This document shows positions 15,189-23,727 of a stretch of 52,790 bases of DNA, one piece after another. The notes under the pieces were generated by a model. That model did not search any database and was not told where the DNA came from. It saw nothing but the letters and a program-made list of their open reading frames with translations. A program made the translations under genes and the position numbers. Source of the stretch: Acidimicrobiia bacterium (GTDB lineage Bacteria > Actinomycetota > Acidimicrobiia > Spongiisociales > Spongiisociaceae); the NCBI GenBank assembly GCA_009841105.1, contig VXMM01000005.1, positions 1 to 52,790 on the forward strand. The letters run 5' to 3'. Every line of letters begins with the position of its first letter. The first letter of the stretch is position 1.

Positions 15189-16262
15189 CTAATCGGTCCG
15201 GGTCTCGATCATGAGGTCGTCGTCCGGATATCCGAACAACTCCATGAGCTCGTTCGTTCGACGGATGATCATGGCGGATGAGAGATTCGTATGCAGGTAG
15301 ATCCCGGAGGTTCCAACTACTTTCGGGGCTCGGACATCGTTCTCGCTGCGAGAGGCATACGGGTGCTTTCTACCCTGCAGGTCCAGAATGCGATCGGCAA
15401 AGCTCTGCCCGTGCCGCTGGTATAAGGCCTCGGCCACGCCTATAAGCAGTCCTTTCCATGTGCTCACTTCGTGTCGTTCGCTCCACAGTTCGTAGGACAC
15501 AATCTTTGGTCCTCGCTTTGGAGAGCGGCGCTTCGGCTGCGAATCCTGGGCTTCTGATCTCTGCCGTCGAGGCCGTGCCGCGGGCGTGGGGCCGTTGGAT
15601 TTCCCGGGGGACCTGGGCGGCACTGGCGAGCCGTGTAGCACGGCCTTGACTTGCTCAGGAGCGGGTCGAAGTTTCAATTCCCCATAGGCTTGGTCGATGA
15701 TCAACTCGACCAGCTTCTCGGTCGGTTCTTGCACCATCCGTGACCAGATACCGGGGAGCTTCGTCTTGATGCGGTGGACCTCCTTGGCTCGCCTCTCGGA
15801 ACGCCCGCTCAGCAGGTTTTCTTTCCCTAGGAAGGCTTCCAGGTCCTCCGATATCTGATCCAACTCGCCCTTCCTCAGGTCAAGGCTGGCGAAGCAACGT
15901 TCCTCTGGCTTGCCATCCTCTTTCGGAAGGTAGAGCTTCCACTCCAGGCCATTGGTGAGGACGCAGATATTGATGCCTTCGTAGAACGCGTAGCCCAGGA
16001 CTTGCGCCACATGCTTATTGAGATCTTGGTGCGGCGCCTTTGCCTCAATTAGGGCAACGAGACGACGCCGACCCCTCAGGGCGATGTCTACCTTCCCACC
16101 GCTCTTGCTGCCCCCGACAGGGTGTTCCCAAAGTACCTCCGGGTTGGCAGTGTCCCAGCCGAGACCATCCAGAACCGGTCGAATGATCTGGAACTTGGCG
16201 GCTGTCTCACTGTCAGGCGTCGGCAGTCTCCTGATCGTCTCGATGACATCCCGTAACGACAA
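15189..16262 (-). CDS. Stand-alone HsdR-N-type PD-(D/E)xK nuclease-like protein
   Basis: A 357-aa protein whose N-terminal 130 residues resemble the nuclease domain of type I restriction HsdR subunits. Asp in 'GGKVDIALRG' (D59), the Glu and Lys of 'VALIEAKAPH' (E73, K75) and 'QVLGYAFYEG' (the Q-xxx-Y motif) give the PD-(D/E)xK pattern. A basic, Pro-rich linker (about 210-250) leads to a separate C-terminal domain, 'YELWSERHEVSTWKGLLIGV' to 'SGIYLHTNLSSAMIIRR', which I cannot name. There is no helicase, methylase or specificity subunit nearby. The start is TTG 16262 with GGGAGGGA just upstream. A restriction-like or DNA-maintenance role is plausible; none is proven. Confidence 0.72.
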   Translation of the reverse strand: MSLRDVIETIRRLPTPDSETAAKFQIIRPVLDGLGWDTANPEVLWEHPVGGSKSGGKVDIALRGRRRLVALIEAKAPHQDLNKHVAQVLGYAFYEGINICVLTNGLEWKLYLPKEDGKPEERCFASLDLRKGELDQISEDLEAFLGKENLLSGRSERRAKEVHRIKTKLPGIWSRMVQEPTEKLVELIIDQAYGELKLRPAPEQVKAVLHGSPVPPRSPGKSNGPTPAARPRRQRSEAQDSQPKRRSPKRGPKIVSYELWSERHEVSTWKGLLIGVAEALYQRHGQSFADRILDLQGRKHPYASRSENDVRAPKVVGTSGIYLHTNLSSAMIIRRTNELMELFGYPDDDLMIETRTD

Positions 16263-16372
16263 TCGTCCCTCCCTACAGCCTCTCGCGCCGGGTAAGCCTA
16301 CCTTTCGGGCCTGGCAGGGCCAGGGATTCGTCCGGCCGGGGCGGCGTCGCGGTATCAGGGTTCGGGGCGGGG

Positions 16373-16378
16373 TAGCAT
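16373..16378 (+). promoter_or_regulatory. -10 box TAGCAT of aroC, leaderless type
   Basis: TAGCAT lies six bases before ATG of aroC, and no Shine-Dalgarno sequence is present. Transcription would begin at the start codon. Confidence 0.45.
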
Positions 16379-16384
16379 CGGGGC

Positions 16385-17536
16385 ATGTTCCGTTTCCTTA
16401 CCGCCGGTGAGTCTCACGGGCCAGGGTTGGTCACCATCGTCGAAGGCCTTCCGGCCGGGTTGGAGGTGTCGCGCCAGGGTCTCGGGTACGAGCTGGCCCG
16501 GCGCCGTCTCGGTTACGGGCGGGGCGCCCGTATGAAGATCGAGAAGGACGAGCTGGAGATCATGGGTGGGGTTCGTCATGGTCGGACCCTCGGTTCTCCG
16601 GTGGCGGTGATTATCCGCAACACCGAATGGCCCCGCTGGCAGGAGGAGATGTCGCCCGACCCCGGCGTCCCCAAGCGGCCCATGACAACCCCCCGGCCGG
16701 GGCACGCCGACCTGGTGGGAATGCTCAAGTACGACACCAAGGACGCCCGCAACATCCTGGAGCGGGCATCGGCCCGCGAGACCGCCGCCCGTACCGTGGC
16801 CGGCTACCTCGCCAAGCAACTGCTGGACAGCATCGGCGCCACGGTGGTCAGCCATGTGGTCGCCATCGGCGAGGCCGTCTCCGACTCGGAGGACCTGCCC
16901 ACCATCGACGATCTGCCCTCCATCGACGCATCATCGGTGCGCGCGTTCGGGACCGACGCCGAGGCGTTGATGGTCGCCGAGATCGAGCGGGCCAAATCGG
17001 ACCGCGACACGCTCGGGGGTGTGGTGGAGGTGCTGGTCTACGGCCTGCCGCCCGGCGTCGGCTCTTACGACCACTGGGACCGGCGTATGGAAGCCCGCCT
17101 GGCCGAGGCGCTGATGTCGATCCAGGCCATGAAGGCGGTGGAGATCGGCGACGGCCTGCGGTCGTGCCGCCGCCGGGGCTCGGTCACCCACGACGAGATC
17201 TACTACGAGGACGGGCAGTTCTTCCGCAACACCGACCGGGCCGGGGGTATCGAGGGAGGCATGACCACCGGCCAGCCGATGCGGGTACGGGTGGCGATGA
17301 AGCCGCTGTCCACGGTGATGCGCCCCCTCCCCACCGTGAATGTGGTGACGAAGGAGCCGGAGGTGGCCTTCCGGGAGCGTTCCGATGTTTGTGCGGTGCC
17401 CGCCGCCGGCGTGGTGGCCGAACAGATGGTGGCCATCGTGGCGGCCCAGGAGCTCCAACGGAAGTTCGGCGGCGACACGGTGGAGGACTTCGTTGTGAAC
17501 GTGACCTCCTACCGGCACCGTATCCGCCAGTTCTGA
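16385..17536 (+). CDS. aroC: Chorismate synthase
   Basis: Last step of the shikimate pathway: EPSP to chorismate, needing reduced FMN. Its 383 aa are full length. Signatures are 'FRFLTAGESHGPGLVTIVEG' at the N-terminus, 'RRLGYGRGARMKIEKDE', 'TPRPGHADLVG' with the neighbouring 'ERASARETAARTVAG', and the C-terminal 'RSDVCAVPAAGVVAEQM'. It is followed 20 bases later by the fused aroK-aroB gene, giving a compact aromatic-amino-acid operon covering three of seven steps. Confidence 0.96.
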   Translation: MFRFLTAGESHGPGLVTIVEGLPAGLEVSRQGLGYELARRRLGYGRGARMKIEKDELEIMGGVRHGRTLGSPVAVIIRNTEWPRWQEEMSPDPGVPKRPMTTPRPGHADLVGMLKYDTKDARNILERASARETAARTVAGYLAKQLLDSIGATVVSHVVAIGEAVSDSEDLPTIDDLPSIDASSVRAFGTDAEALMVAEIERAKSDRDTLGGVVEVLVYGLPPGVGSYDHWDRRMEARLAEALMSIQAMKAVEIGDGLRSCRRRGSVTHDEIYYEDGQFFRNTDRAGGIEGGMTTGQPMRVRVAMKPLSTVMRPLPTVNVVTKEPEVAFRERSDVCAVPAAGVVAEQMVAIVAAQELQRKFGGDTVEDFVVNVTSYRHRIRQF

Positions 17537-17556
17537 TGGCGCCCTGAGGTAGGGCG

Positions 17557-19083
17557 GTGGGCAACCTTTGGCTCATCGGCATGATGGGCAGCGGGAAGAG
17601 CACGGTTGGTCGGCGCATCGCCGCCACCACGGATAGCGGGTTCGTCGATGTCGACTCGTTAGTGGAGGAGCAAGCCGGCAAGTCCATCTCGAGCATCTTC
17701 CGAGAGCAGGGCGAGACAGCTCTTCGTGAGATGGAGAGTACCGAGGTGCGTCGCCTGTCCGTTGAGCCGGCACCGGGCGCCAACTCCCGGGTGATAGCGA
17801 CGGGCGGGGGAGCGATCCTCGACCCGGCCAATGTGGAGGCCATGCGGCGCTCCGGAGCGGTGGCGTGGCTGGACGCGCCCGCCGGAGTGCTCGCCGGGCG
17901 GGTAAGGGACGAGGACCGTCCGCTGCTGGCCGGTGGGGACACCGTATCCAGATTGACGGAGATCCTAGCCGGTCGCCACAGCCTCTACCAGCAGGCCGCT
18001 CACTACAGGATCAATGCGGCCCGCCCGATTGAGAGGGTGGTTCCGGAGGTGGTCGGCTGCGCCCGGATCGCTGTCGGTAGCGCATCGGAGGTGCTGATCG
18101 GACCCGGCCTGCCCCATCGTCTCATGCCAGCGTCATCGGGCCGTGAGCAGGTGGTGATCATCTGCCAGCCGGGTTCCCGCCTGGTCGCCGAGTCGGTGCG
18201 CGAACTGCTCCGTTCCGAGGCGGGGACCACCCTGATCGAGGCGCCCGACCGCGACGAGGCCAAGTCCCTCGATACGCTGGCGCTCCTCTACGACCGGCTG
18301 GCCGAACTAAACCTGGGAAGGCATGACACCATCGTCGGTGTCGGGGGCGGGGCGGTTACGGACCTGGCCGGCTTCGTGGCGGCCACCTGGCTGAGGGGTA
18401 TCGAGTCGATCCTGGTGCCGACCACGCTGCTTGGGGCCGTAGATGCCTCCATCGGAGGCAAGACCGGTATCAACGTGATGGGCAAGAATCTGGTCGGGTC
18501 CTTCTGGCATCCGTCGCGGGTGGTCATAAGCCTCGACGTGCTGAGCCGGCTCCCCAGGCCGCTTCTGCTGGAGGGTTCGGCCGAGGCGGTCAAGGCCGGC
18601 TTCATCGCCGATCCGAGGCTGGTGGACCTGTTCATGGAGCATGGTCTGGCCTTCCCCATGGCCGAGGTGGTGAGGCGGGCGGTGGCAGTCAAGGCGGAAG
18701 TGGTCTCGGAGGACTTCCGGGAGGGTGGCCTGCGGGCGATCCTCAACTTCGGGCACACCCTGGGTCACGGCATAGAGGTGGCGTGCGAGCTGTCCCATGG
18801 TCACGCCGTGGCGGTGGGGATGGCGGCGGCCGCGGCCGTATCCGCTGATCGCCACGGGCTGGACCAAGCCCGGGTGCGGGTGCCGCTGGAGCGGCTGGGC
18901 CTGCCGACCCGCATCCACGCCGCTAACCCTGACTCCATCCTCCGGCTTGTCCGGCGAGACAAGAAGCGCACCGCGACCGGCCTCCGCATGGTGCTGCTGC
19001 GCGAGGTCGGTGATCCGGTGGTCGAGTACGTGGACGAGGCAACTCTGAGGCTCGGCCTGGCGGCAGTCGGCATAGCGGGTTGA
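17557..19083 (+). CDS. aroKB: Bifunctional shikimate kinase / 3-dehydroquinate synthase
   Basis: Natural fusion of 508 aa. Residues about 1-165 are shikimate kinase: P-loop 'GMMGSGKSTVG', 'DVDSLVEEQAGKSI', 'FREQGETALREME' and 'VIATGGGAIL'. Residues about 175-508 are dehydroquinate synthase: 'DTIVGVGGGAVTDLAGFVA', 'ILVPTTLLGAVDASIGGKTG', 'EAVKAGFIAD' and the metal-binding 'NFGHTLGHGIEVA'. Both sets of catalytic motifs look complete. In most bacteria these are separate neighbouring genes; fused versions are known in some actinobacteria. GTG 17557 is used because it places the P-loop at the N-terminus as in AroK. Confidence 0.94.
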   Translation: MGNLWLIGMMGSGKSTVGRRIAATTDSGFVDVDSLVEEQAGKSISSIFREQGETALREMESTEVRRLSVEPAPGANSRVIATGGGAILDPANVEAMRRSGAVAWLDAPAGVLAGRVRDEDRPLLAGGDTVSRLTEILAGRHSLYQQAAHYRINAARPIERVVPEVVGCARIAVGSASEVLIGPGLPHRLMPASSGREQVVIICQPGSRLVAESVRELLRSEAGTTLIEAPDRDEAKSLDTLALLYDRLAELNLGRHDTIVGVGGGAVTDLAGFVAATWLRGIESILVPTTLLGAVDASIGGKTGINVMGKNLVGSFWHPSRVVISLDVLSRLPRPLLLEGSAEAVKAGFIADPRLVDLFMEHGLAFPMAEVVRRAVAVKAEVVSEDFREGGLRAILNFGHTLGHGIEVACELSHGHAVAVGMAAAAAVSADRHGLDQARVRVPLERLGLPTRIHAANPDSILRLVRRDKKRTATGLRMVLLREVGDPVVEYVDEATLRLGLAAVGIAG

Positions 19084-19593
19084 TCCTCGACGAGGGCCGC
19101 CTTGCCGAGACCGCGCGGTTTCGCGGGGTCCGGGCGCTATTCGTCGGTGTTGGCAGTCCTCGGGTCGTTCGGCCCTCGGATCCGCCGCATCCAGCAGCAG
19201 ACGTCCCGCCCGAGCCGGGCACCTTCATGTGAGAAGACTGAAGCTACCGCTTGTCGGCGTATCGATAACGTGAAGGACCACGGCTAGCTGTGACTATGTG
19301 TGAAGATAGTTTCATATTGGTTCAGTAGCCGTGTCATTTTGGTAAAATTGGTTAGTGCGGGTTGGCGCGATCCTCTCAGGGGGATCGATCTCATCGAGTT
19401 GCTTCGTCCCAACAGTATGTGTGAGCGTCCGATGGAGTAATCGGGCCCTATCAACCCAGGAACTCGGAGTCGATGGACCGCGTTGTATGCGCGGTGTATG
19501 AAGCCGGATACGTCAGAAGGAAGACAGGTATGAAGGCATGGTGAAGACACTGCGCCCGGCGAGGCGGCCGTTGGGAGTGGAACAGTGTAGGAG
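19084..19593. other. Gene-free region upstream of the sensor/regulator fusion
   Basis: About 510 bases with no credible gene. The middle (19290-19360) is clearly more AT-rich than its surroundings and holds a possible extended -10, TGGTAAAAT at 19340-19348, which would give a leader of about 240 bases for the downstream gene. No matching -35 and no member of the dispersed repeat family is seen. Confidence 0.4.
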
Positions 19594-21999
19594 ATGCAGG
19601 CATGCCCGCGCGTTGGCCGGCTTGGTGACGACATGGGAGCCTTGAAAAACACCGAGCGGTTGGCGGCCGAGAACGAGACTCTGGGTGGTCGCCTGTCCAA
19701 GATGACCGATGCAATCCTGCGGATAAGCGAAGATCTCGATCTCGACACCGTCCTCCAGGAAGTCGTGGACAGCGCCCAGTTGCTGACCGGCGCCGGCTTC
19801 GCCGCTCTCACCACCCACGATACGTCGGGAAATCCTCAGGACGTGCTGATCTCCGGCCTGACTGAAGAGAAGACCGAACGGATAATGAGCTACCGTCAGG
19901 GGCACGCCTTGTTCGGGTACCTCAGCCGGCTACGCGAGCCGCTGAGAACCCGTGACTTCACAGCCCACGTCGGAGCCGCCGGTTTCCCCGACTTTCCCGC
20001 GAACATCGGCGCGTTCCTGAGTACGCAAATCCGGGTACGGGACCGGCACGTGGGGAGTATCTTCATCGGTGAGCGGGAATCCGGCGGGGAGTTCAGGCTC
20101 GAGGACGAGGAGACACTGAAGATGTTCGCCGCACAAGCGGCGATGGCTATCACCAACGCCCGCCGTTACGGCGAAGAACAGCGGGCCAAAGCCGACCTCG
20201 AAGCCCTAGTCAACACCTCCCCGGTGGGGGTGCTGGTCGTTGATTCGAACAGCCGGAAAGTGGTCAGGATCAACCACGAAGCGTGCCGCATCATGGGTCT
20301 TCAATCCGGGGAGGAGGGATCCGCCGCTGACCTCGGAATGGTCGAGTTCAGGCGTTTGGACGGGACTGCCATGCAGCCCGACGAGGTCCCGATCGAACGG
20401 GCCTTTCGCGCCGGCGTAACCGTGCACGCGGAGGAGTTGGTGATCGTCGGCCCGTCCGGCAAGCAGGTGACCACCCTCGTCAACGCCACACCCATCCGCT
20501 CGGACGAAGACCAACTCGTCGCTGTCTTGGCGACCATCCAAGACATCACCCCCCTCGAGGAACTGGAGCGGCTGCGTAACGACTTCTTGGGGATGGTCAG
20601 CCATGAATTGAGAACACCGCTGACGTCGATCAAGGGTTCCGCCGCCACGGTGCTGGGAGCCTCATCACCGCTCGACCCGGCCGAAGTCCGGCAGTTCTTC
20701 CGCATCATCGAGGAACAGGCCGATCACATGCGGGACCTGATCAACAACCTGTTGGACCTGAGCCGGATAGAGGCAGGAACCCTTTCGGTCGCTGCCGAAC
20801 CGACTGATGTGGCGGATGTAATCGACCGGGCGAGGAACGCCTTCCTCAGCGGTGGCTACCGCAGCAGTATCGAGGTCAATGTGATGCCGGGTTTGCCGCG
20901 GTTCGCCGCGGACGGCCAGCGGATCGTCCAGGTTCTGCACAACCTGTTCTCCAACGCATCGAGTCATTCCAGGGATTGGTCTTCCGTCCGGGTGACAGCT
21001 TGGCTTCACGACGCCCACGTCGTGATCTCGGTCGACGACGAAGGCAAAGGCATAGCCAGCGAGCACCTTCCTCGCCTCTTCACCAAGTTCGCCCGGATCG
21101 ACGCCGGGGAAGACGTCCGGATTAGCGGCCATGGGCTCGGTCTCGCAATCTGCAAGGGCATCGTGGAGGCTCACGGTGGGCGAATCTGGGCCGAGAGCGA
21201 CGGAGAAGGACGCGGGACGCGGTTCACCTTCACCATCCCGGCTGTTGACGAAACCACCAGCGGCCGGCTGCCTGAATCCACCGGTGGGCCAAGAGATCCC
21301 GGGAGTGTGTCTCGAGGACGCGACCGTATTCTGGTCGTCGACGACGATCCTCAGATACTGCGCTACGTCCGCAACACCCTCGTCGATGCGGGCTACGTTC
21401 CGGTGGTAACCGGCGACCCGAGCGAGGTGAGCGGTCTGCTCGACTCGGAGAGACCGCGGCTGGTGCTGGTGAATCTGGTCCTGCCCGGAGTCGACGGGTT
21501 CGAGCTGTTGACGCGAATCCGCACCGACTTCCGTATCCCGGTCATCGTCCTGTCCGGCCGCCAAGGCCAAGACATCACCAAGGCGTTTGAGCGAGGAGCA
21601 GCGGACTATGTCGTAAAGCCTTTCTCCCCCGCCGAGCTCGTGGCCAGGATCGGAGCAGCGCTACGTCAGGTGGCCGCCTTCCCGCACGCTGGGATTGAGC
21701 CGTACCAGCACGGCGATCTGGTCATCAACTACCTGGAACGCTCCGTGACTGTGGCAGGCGAACCCGTTCGTCTCACTCCGACCGAGTACAAGCTTCTGTT
21801 CGAGCTTTCCCGGTATCCGGGACGGGTGCTGACCCACGACCAGCTGCTGGCGAGCGTGTGGGGACAGGACCATCCGGCAGATCAGCGCCTCCTTCGCTCC
21901 TTCATCAAGAACGTGCGCCAGAAGCTCGGGGACGACGCTAGGAGTCCCTCCTACATCTTCACGCAGTCCGGAGTCGGTTACCGCCTCGTAAAGTCCTAA
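19594..21999 (+). CDS. Cytosolic GAF-PAS histidine kinase fused to a receiver (Asp to Asn) and an OmpR-type DNA-binding domain
   Basis: A complete signal chain in one 801-residue protein without membrane segments. Domain order: coiled start (20-38), GAF (about 45-190), PAS (about 200-325), HisKA with the phospho-acceptor in 'MVSHELRTPLTSIKGS' (H337), HATPase with N-box 'QVLHNLFSNASSHS' and 'DDEGKGIASEHL' / 'GHGLGLAICKG', receiver (about 578-690), and winged helix (about 705-800) with 'LTPTEYKLLFELSRYPGRVL'. The receiver keeps the acidic pocket (DDD, 583-585) and the Lys of 'VVKPF' (K675), but the residue that should accept phosphate is Asn 627 ('LVLVNLVLPGVDG'). Ordinary phosphotransfer to this receiver is therefore unlikely. 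The start is uncertain; ATG 19633 would still include GAF. Targets are unknown. Confidence 0.88.
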   Translation: MQACPRVGRLGDDMGALKNTERLAAENETLGGRLSKMTDAILRISEDLDLDTVLQEVVDSAQLLTGAGFAALTTHDTSGNPQDVLISGLTEEKTERIMSYRQGHALFGYLSRLREPLRTRDFTAHVGAAGFPDFPANIGAFLSTQIRVRDRHVGSIFIGERESGGEFRLEDEETLKMFAAQAAMAITNARRYGEEQRAKADLEALVNTSPVGVLVVDSNSRKVVRINHEACRIMGLQSGEEGSAADLGMVEFRRLDGTAMQPDEVPIERAFRAGVTVHAEELVIVGPSGKQVTTLVNATPIRSDEDQLVAVLATIQDITPLEELERLRNDFLGMVSHELRTPLTSIKGSAATVLGASSPLDPAEVRQFFRIIEEQADHMRDLINNLLDLSRIEAGTLSVAAEPTDVADVIDRARNAFLSGGYRSSIEVNVMPGLPRFAADGQRIVQVLHNLFSNASSHSRDWSSVRVTAWLHDAHVVISVDDEGKGIASEHLPRLFTKFARIDAGEDVRISGHGLGLAICKGIVEAHGGRIWAESDGEGRGTRFTFTIPAVDETTSGRLPESTGGPRDPGSVSRGRDRILVVDDDPQILRYVRNTLVDAGYVPVVTGDPSEVSGLLDSERPRLVLVNLVLPGVDGFELLTRIRTDFRIPVIVLSGRQGQDITKAFERGAADYVVKPFSPAELVARIGAALRQVAAFPHAGIEPYQHGDLVINYLERSVTVAGEPVRLTPTEYKLLFELSRYPGRVLTHDQLLASVWGQDHPADQRLLRSFIKNVRQKLGDDARSPSYIFTQSGVGYRLVKS

Positions 22000-22142
22000 G
22001 CGGAGGAAACACGCTTCTTGGGCGGTTCGTTGGTTGGCAGCCCGCGGTCCGAGTCCCCGAACCCGAACCGCTAACCGGACCAATGCCGGACCTTGATGCT
22101 GGAGCAGCCCGCGCTACTGCAGAACCCCTCGAGTCACCCTCC

Positions 22143-22148
22143 TAGAAT
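22143..22148 (+). promoter_or_regulatory. -10 box TAGAAT of efp, leaderless type
   Basis: TAGAAT lies six bases before ATG of efp and no ribosome-binding site is present. This suggests a leaderless efp-nusB transcript. Confidence 0.5.
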
Positions 22149-22154
22149 CGCCTT

Positions 22155-22712
22155 ATGGTCTCTACCAACGATGTCAAGGCGGGCATGGCGCTCGACCTGC
22201 CGGACGGGTTGTTCCTGATAGTCGAGCAGCAGCACGTCAAGCCCGGCAAGGGGCGGGCGTTCGTCCGTATGAAGCTGAAGAACCTGGTCTCCGGTGCCGT
22301 GGTTGATCGCACCTTCCGCGCCGATGAGAACGTGCCGCAGGCGATCATCGACCGCCGGGACCATCAGTTCCTCTACCGGGACGACATGGGCTATCACTTC
22401 ATGAACCTCGAGAACTATGCCCAGTTTGCGATAGCCGAAGAGGACGTGGGCGAGGCCGCCAACTACATTACCGACGGTGCGACCGTGATGCTTCCCCTGT
22501 ACGAAGGCAACCCGATCGGTGTCGAGCTGCCCGCCGCGGTCGAGTTGGAGGTCACGATGGCGGAACCCGCCGTCAGGGGTGATCGGGTGTCGGGCGCCAC
22601 CAAGCCGGTCACGCTCGAAACCGGCTTGGTGGTCCAGGCCCCCTTGTTCATCGAAGCCGGCGACATCATCAAGGTGGATACCCGCTCGGGCAGCTACATT
22701 TCCCGGGCTTGA
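22155..22712 (+). CDS. efp: Elongation factor P
   Basis: Relieves ribosomes stalled at polyproline stretches. Its 185 aa are typical. The three-domain order is visible: an N-terminal KOW-like domain with the tip loop 'KPGKGRAFVRMKLKNL' (tip Lys about K32), then 'FLYRDDMGYHFMN', and the C-terminal S1-like domain ending 'IEAGDIIKVDTRSGSYISRA'. The tip loop keeps the Lys modified in many species; no modification enzyme (EpmA/EarP) is seen nearby. It is followed 12 bases later by nusB, a common actinobacterial pairing. Confidence 0.97.
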   Translation: MVSTNDVKAGMALDLPDGLFLIVEQQHVKPGKGRAFVRMKLKNLVSGAVVDRTFRADENVPQAIIDRRDHQFLYRDDMGYHFMNLENYAQFAIAEEDVGEAANYITDGATVMLPLYEGNPIGVELPAAVELEVTMAEPAVRGDRVSGATKPVTLETGLVVQAPLFIEAGDIIKVDTRSGSYISRA

Positions 22713-22724
22713 CGGTGACGGGAG

Positions 22725-23114
22725 ATGGTCGAGCGTGCATCCAAGGCCGCCCGCGACCCGCGGGCCGCGGCGCTGGCGGCTCTCTACCAAGCCGACCTCC
22801 GGAGTGATGTAGACCCGGCCGCCCATCTTGCCGGTAAGGCCAAGCGGTACGTGGTGGGGGTCAGAACCCATCAACGTGACCTCGACCGACGGATTGGGGC
22901 GGCCTCGGAGCGCTGGCCCATACACCGGATGCCGGTGGTGGATCGGACAATCCTGCGCCTCGCTCTGTACGAGCTTGTTCACGAGTCAACCCCGACGGCG
23001 GTGGTCTTAAACGAAGCGGTTGAGCTGGCCAAGAGATACTCGACGAAAAAGAGCGGCGCCTTTGTCAACGGCGTGCTTTCCACCCTCGCCGGGCAGGTGC
23101 GGGCCCAGGATTGA
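22725..23114 (+). CDS. nusB: Transcription antitermination factor NusB
   Basis: Binds boxA RNA with S10 (NusE) to keep RNA polymerase processive on rRNA operons. It has 129 aa, an all-helical protein with recognisable 'ARDPRAAALAALYQADL', 'RWPIHRMPVVDRTILRLALY' and 'PTAVVLNEAVELAKRYSTKKSGAFVNGVL'. A boxA-like sequence upstream of 16S at the right edge of this window is a plausible target. The gene follows efp closely. Confidence 0.95.
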   Translation: MVERASKAARDPRAAALAALYQADLRSDVDPAAHLAGKAKRYVVGVRTHQRDLDRRIGAASERWPIHRMPVVDRTILRLALYELVHESTPTAVVLNEAVELAKRYSTKKSGAFVNGVLSTLAGQVRAQD

Positions 23115-23221
23115 AGCCGGTCGCATGCCCGGAACTCCCCTGGTTCTTGCCCAACAGTCTAAGTCGCGCTAGCCGGTAGGCCGCGCACTCGGTTGATCCC
23201 GGCGGTGCTTCCCCGCGTCGC

Positions 23222-23425
23222 AAGCCCTCAGAGAACGCGAAAACCGCGGCTGACGGGCTTCGCCCGCCGGGCCCTCCCCCTGCCGCCACCACCTGGTGTC
23301 GAGCGCGTCCCGTCCTGCCCCGGCGGGCTGCTCGACGATCTGTCCTTCGCATGGTCTGGTCGACGTCCGAACCGGACCACCGGTATTTACGGTTATCCAA
23401 CATCGTAAGACGGAGGTGTGACAAG
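23222..23425 (-). repeat. Dispersed intergenic repeat, copy 4 (divergent)
   Basis: On the minus strand it begins TTGTCACACCTCC, has a short match to the head, and then CAGGTGGTGG, GGGGGAGGGCCCGG, a 7-bp GC hairpin (GGCGGGC / GCCCGTC with loop GAA) and GGTTTTCGCG. The middle is less similar than in copies 1-3. It lies between nusB and the pyr leader. Confidence 0.55.
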
Positions 23426-23533
23426 AATCGTGGGACCAAGACGGCGGATGCGCCCTTCGGTGGTAACCGTCCGGTCGGTGGGGAGCTCCGAATGATCCCC
23501 CTCGGACCGGGTGCCGTGTCCCGGGAGGGTCTC

Positions 23534-23611
23534 ATGAACATGAACGAGGTCGCGATTCGGGATGCCCTGACCCTGCTACCGTTGCCCCGAACCTTTAATC
23601 CGGTCCGGTGA
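23534..23611 (+). CDS. Possible 25-residue leader peptide of the pyr operon
   Basis: A short ORF (MNMNEVAIRDAL... ending FNPVR) starts at ATG 23534, four bases after a GGGAGGG ribosome-binding site. Its TGA stop (23609-23611) lies inside the predicted PyrR-binding loop. Translation through the end of the ORF would put a ribosome over that RNA, so it may couple translation to PyrR control. It has no homology that I recognise, and the call rests on position only. Confidence 0.4.
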   Translation: MNMNEVAIRDALTLLPLPRTFNPVR

Positions 23612-23622
23612 GGCCGGGAAGG
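23602..23622 (+). promoter_or_regulatory. PyrR-binding loop in the pyr operon leader RNA
   Basis: A 21-nt match to the PyrR recognition consensus: GGTCC, then GTGAGGC, then GGAAGG in the right order and spacing. It lies about 105 bases upstream of pyrR. PyrR with bound UMP should grip this RNA and lower pyr expression. Whether this works by termination or by masking the ribosome site is not evident; no T-tract terminator is visible, which favours translational control as known in mycobacteria. Confidence 0.7.
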
Positions 23623-23727
23623 AGACCCGAGTTCGCGCCGCGGCGAGTACGTCCCGGCGTACCTTCCCGCACCGCTTCCCCTCACCCTTCCGGTCGATGC
23701 TCGGCCCTGAGGAGGACAAGGTAGCTG

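Noticed and set aside
22021-22072. Inverted repeat GCGGTTCG / CGAACCGC after the kinase fusion
   Set aside because: The loop is long and there is no T tract, so a terminator call is not supported; no other role is apparent.
23065-23685. 206-aa minus-strand frame between nusB and pyrR
   Set aside because: Arg/Pro/Gly-rich, overlaps repeat copy 4 and the pyr leader, and has no recognisable domain.
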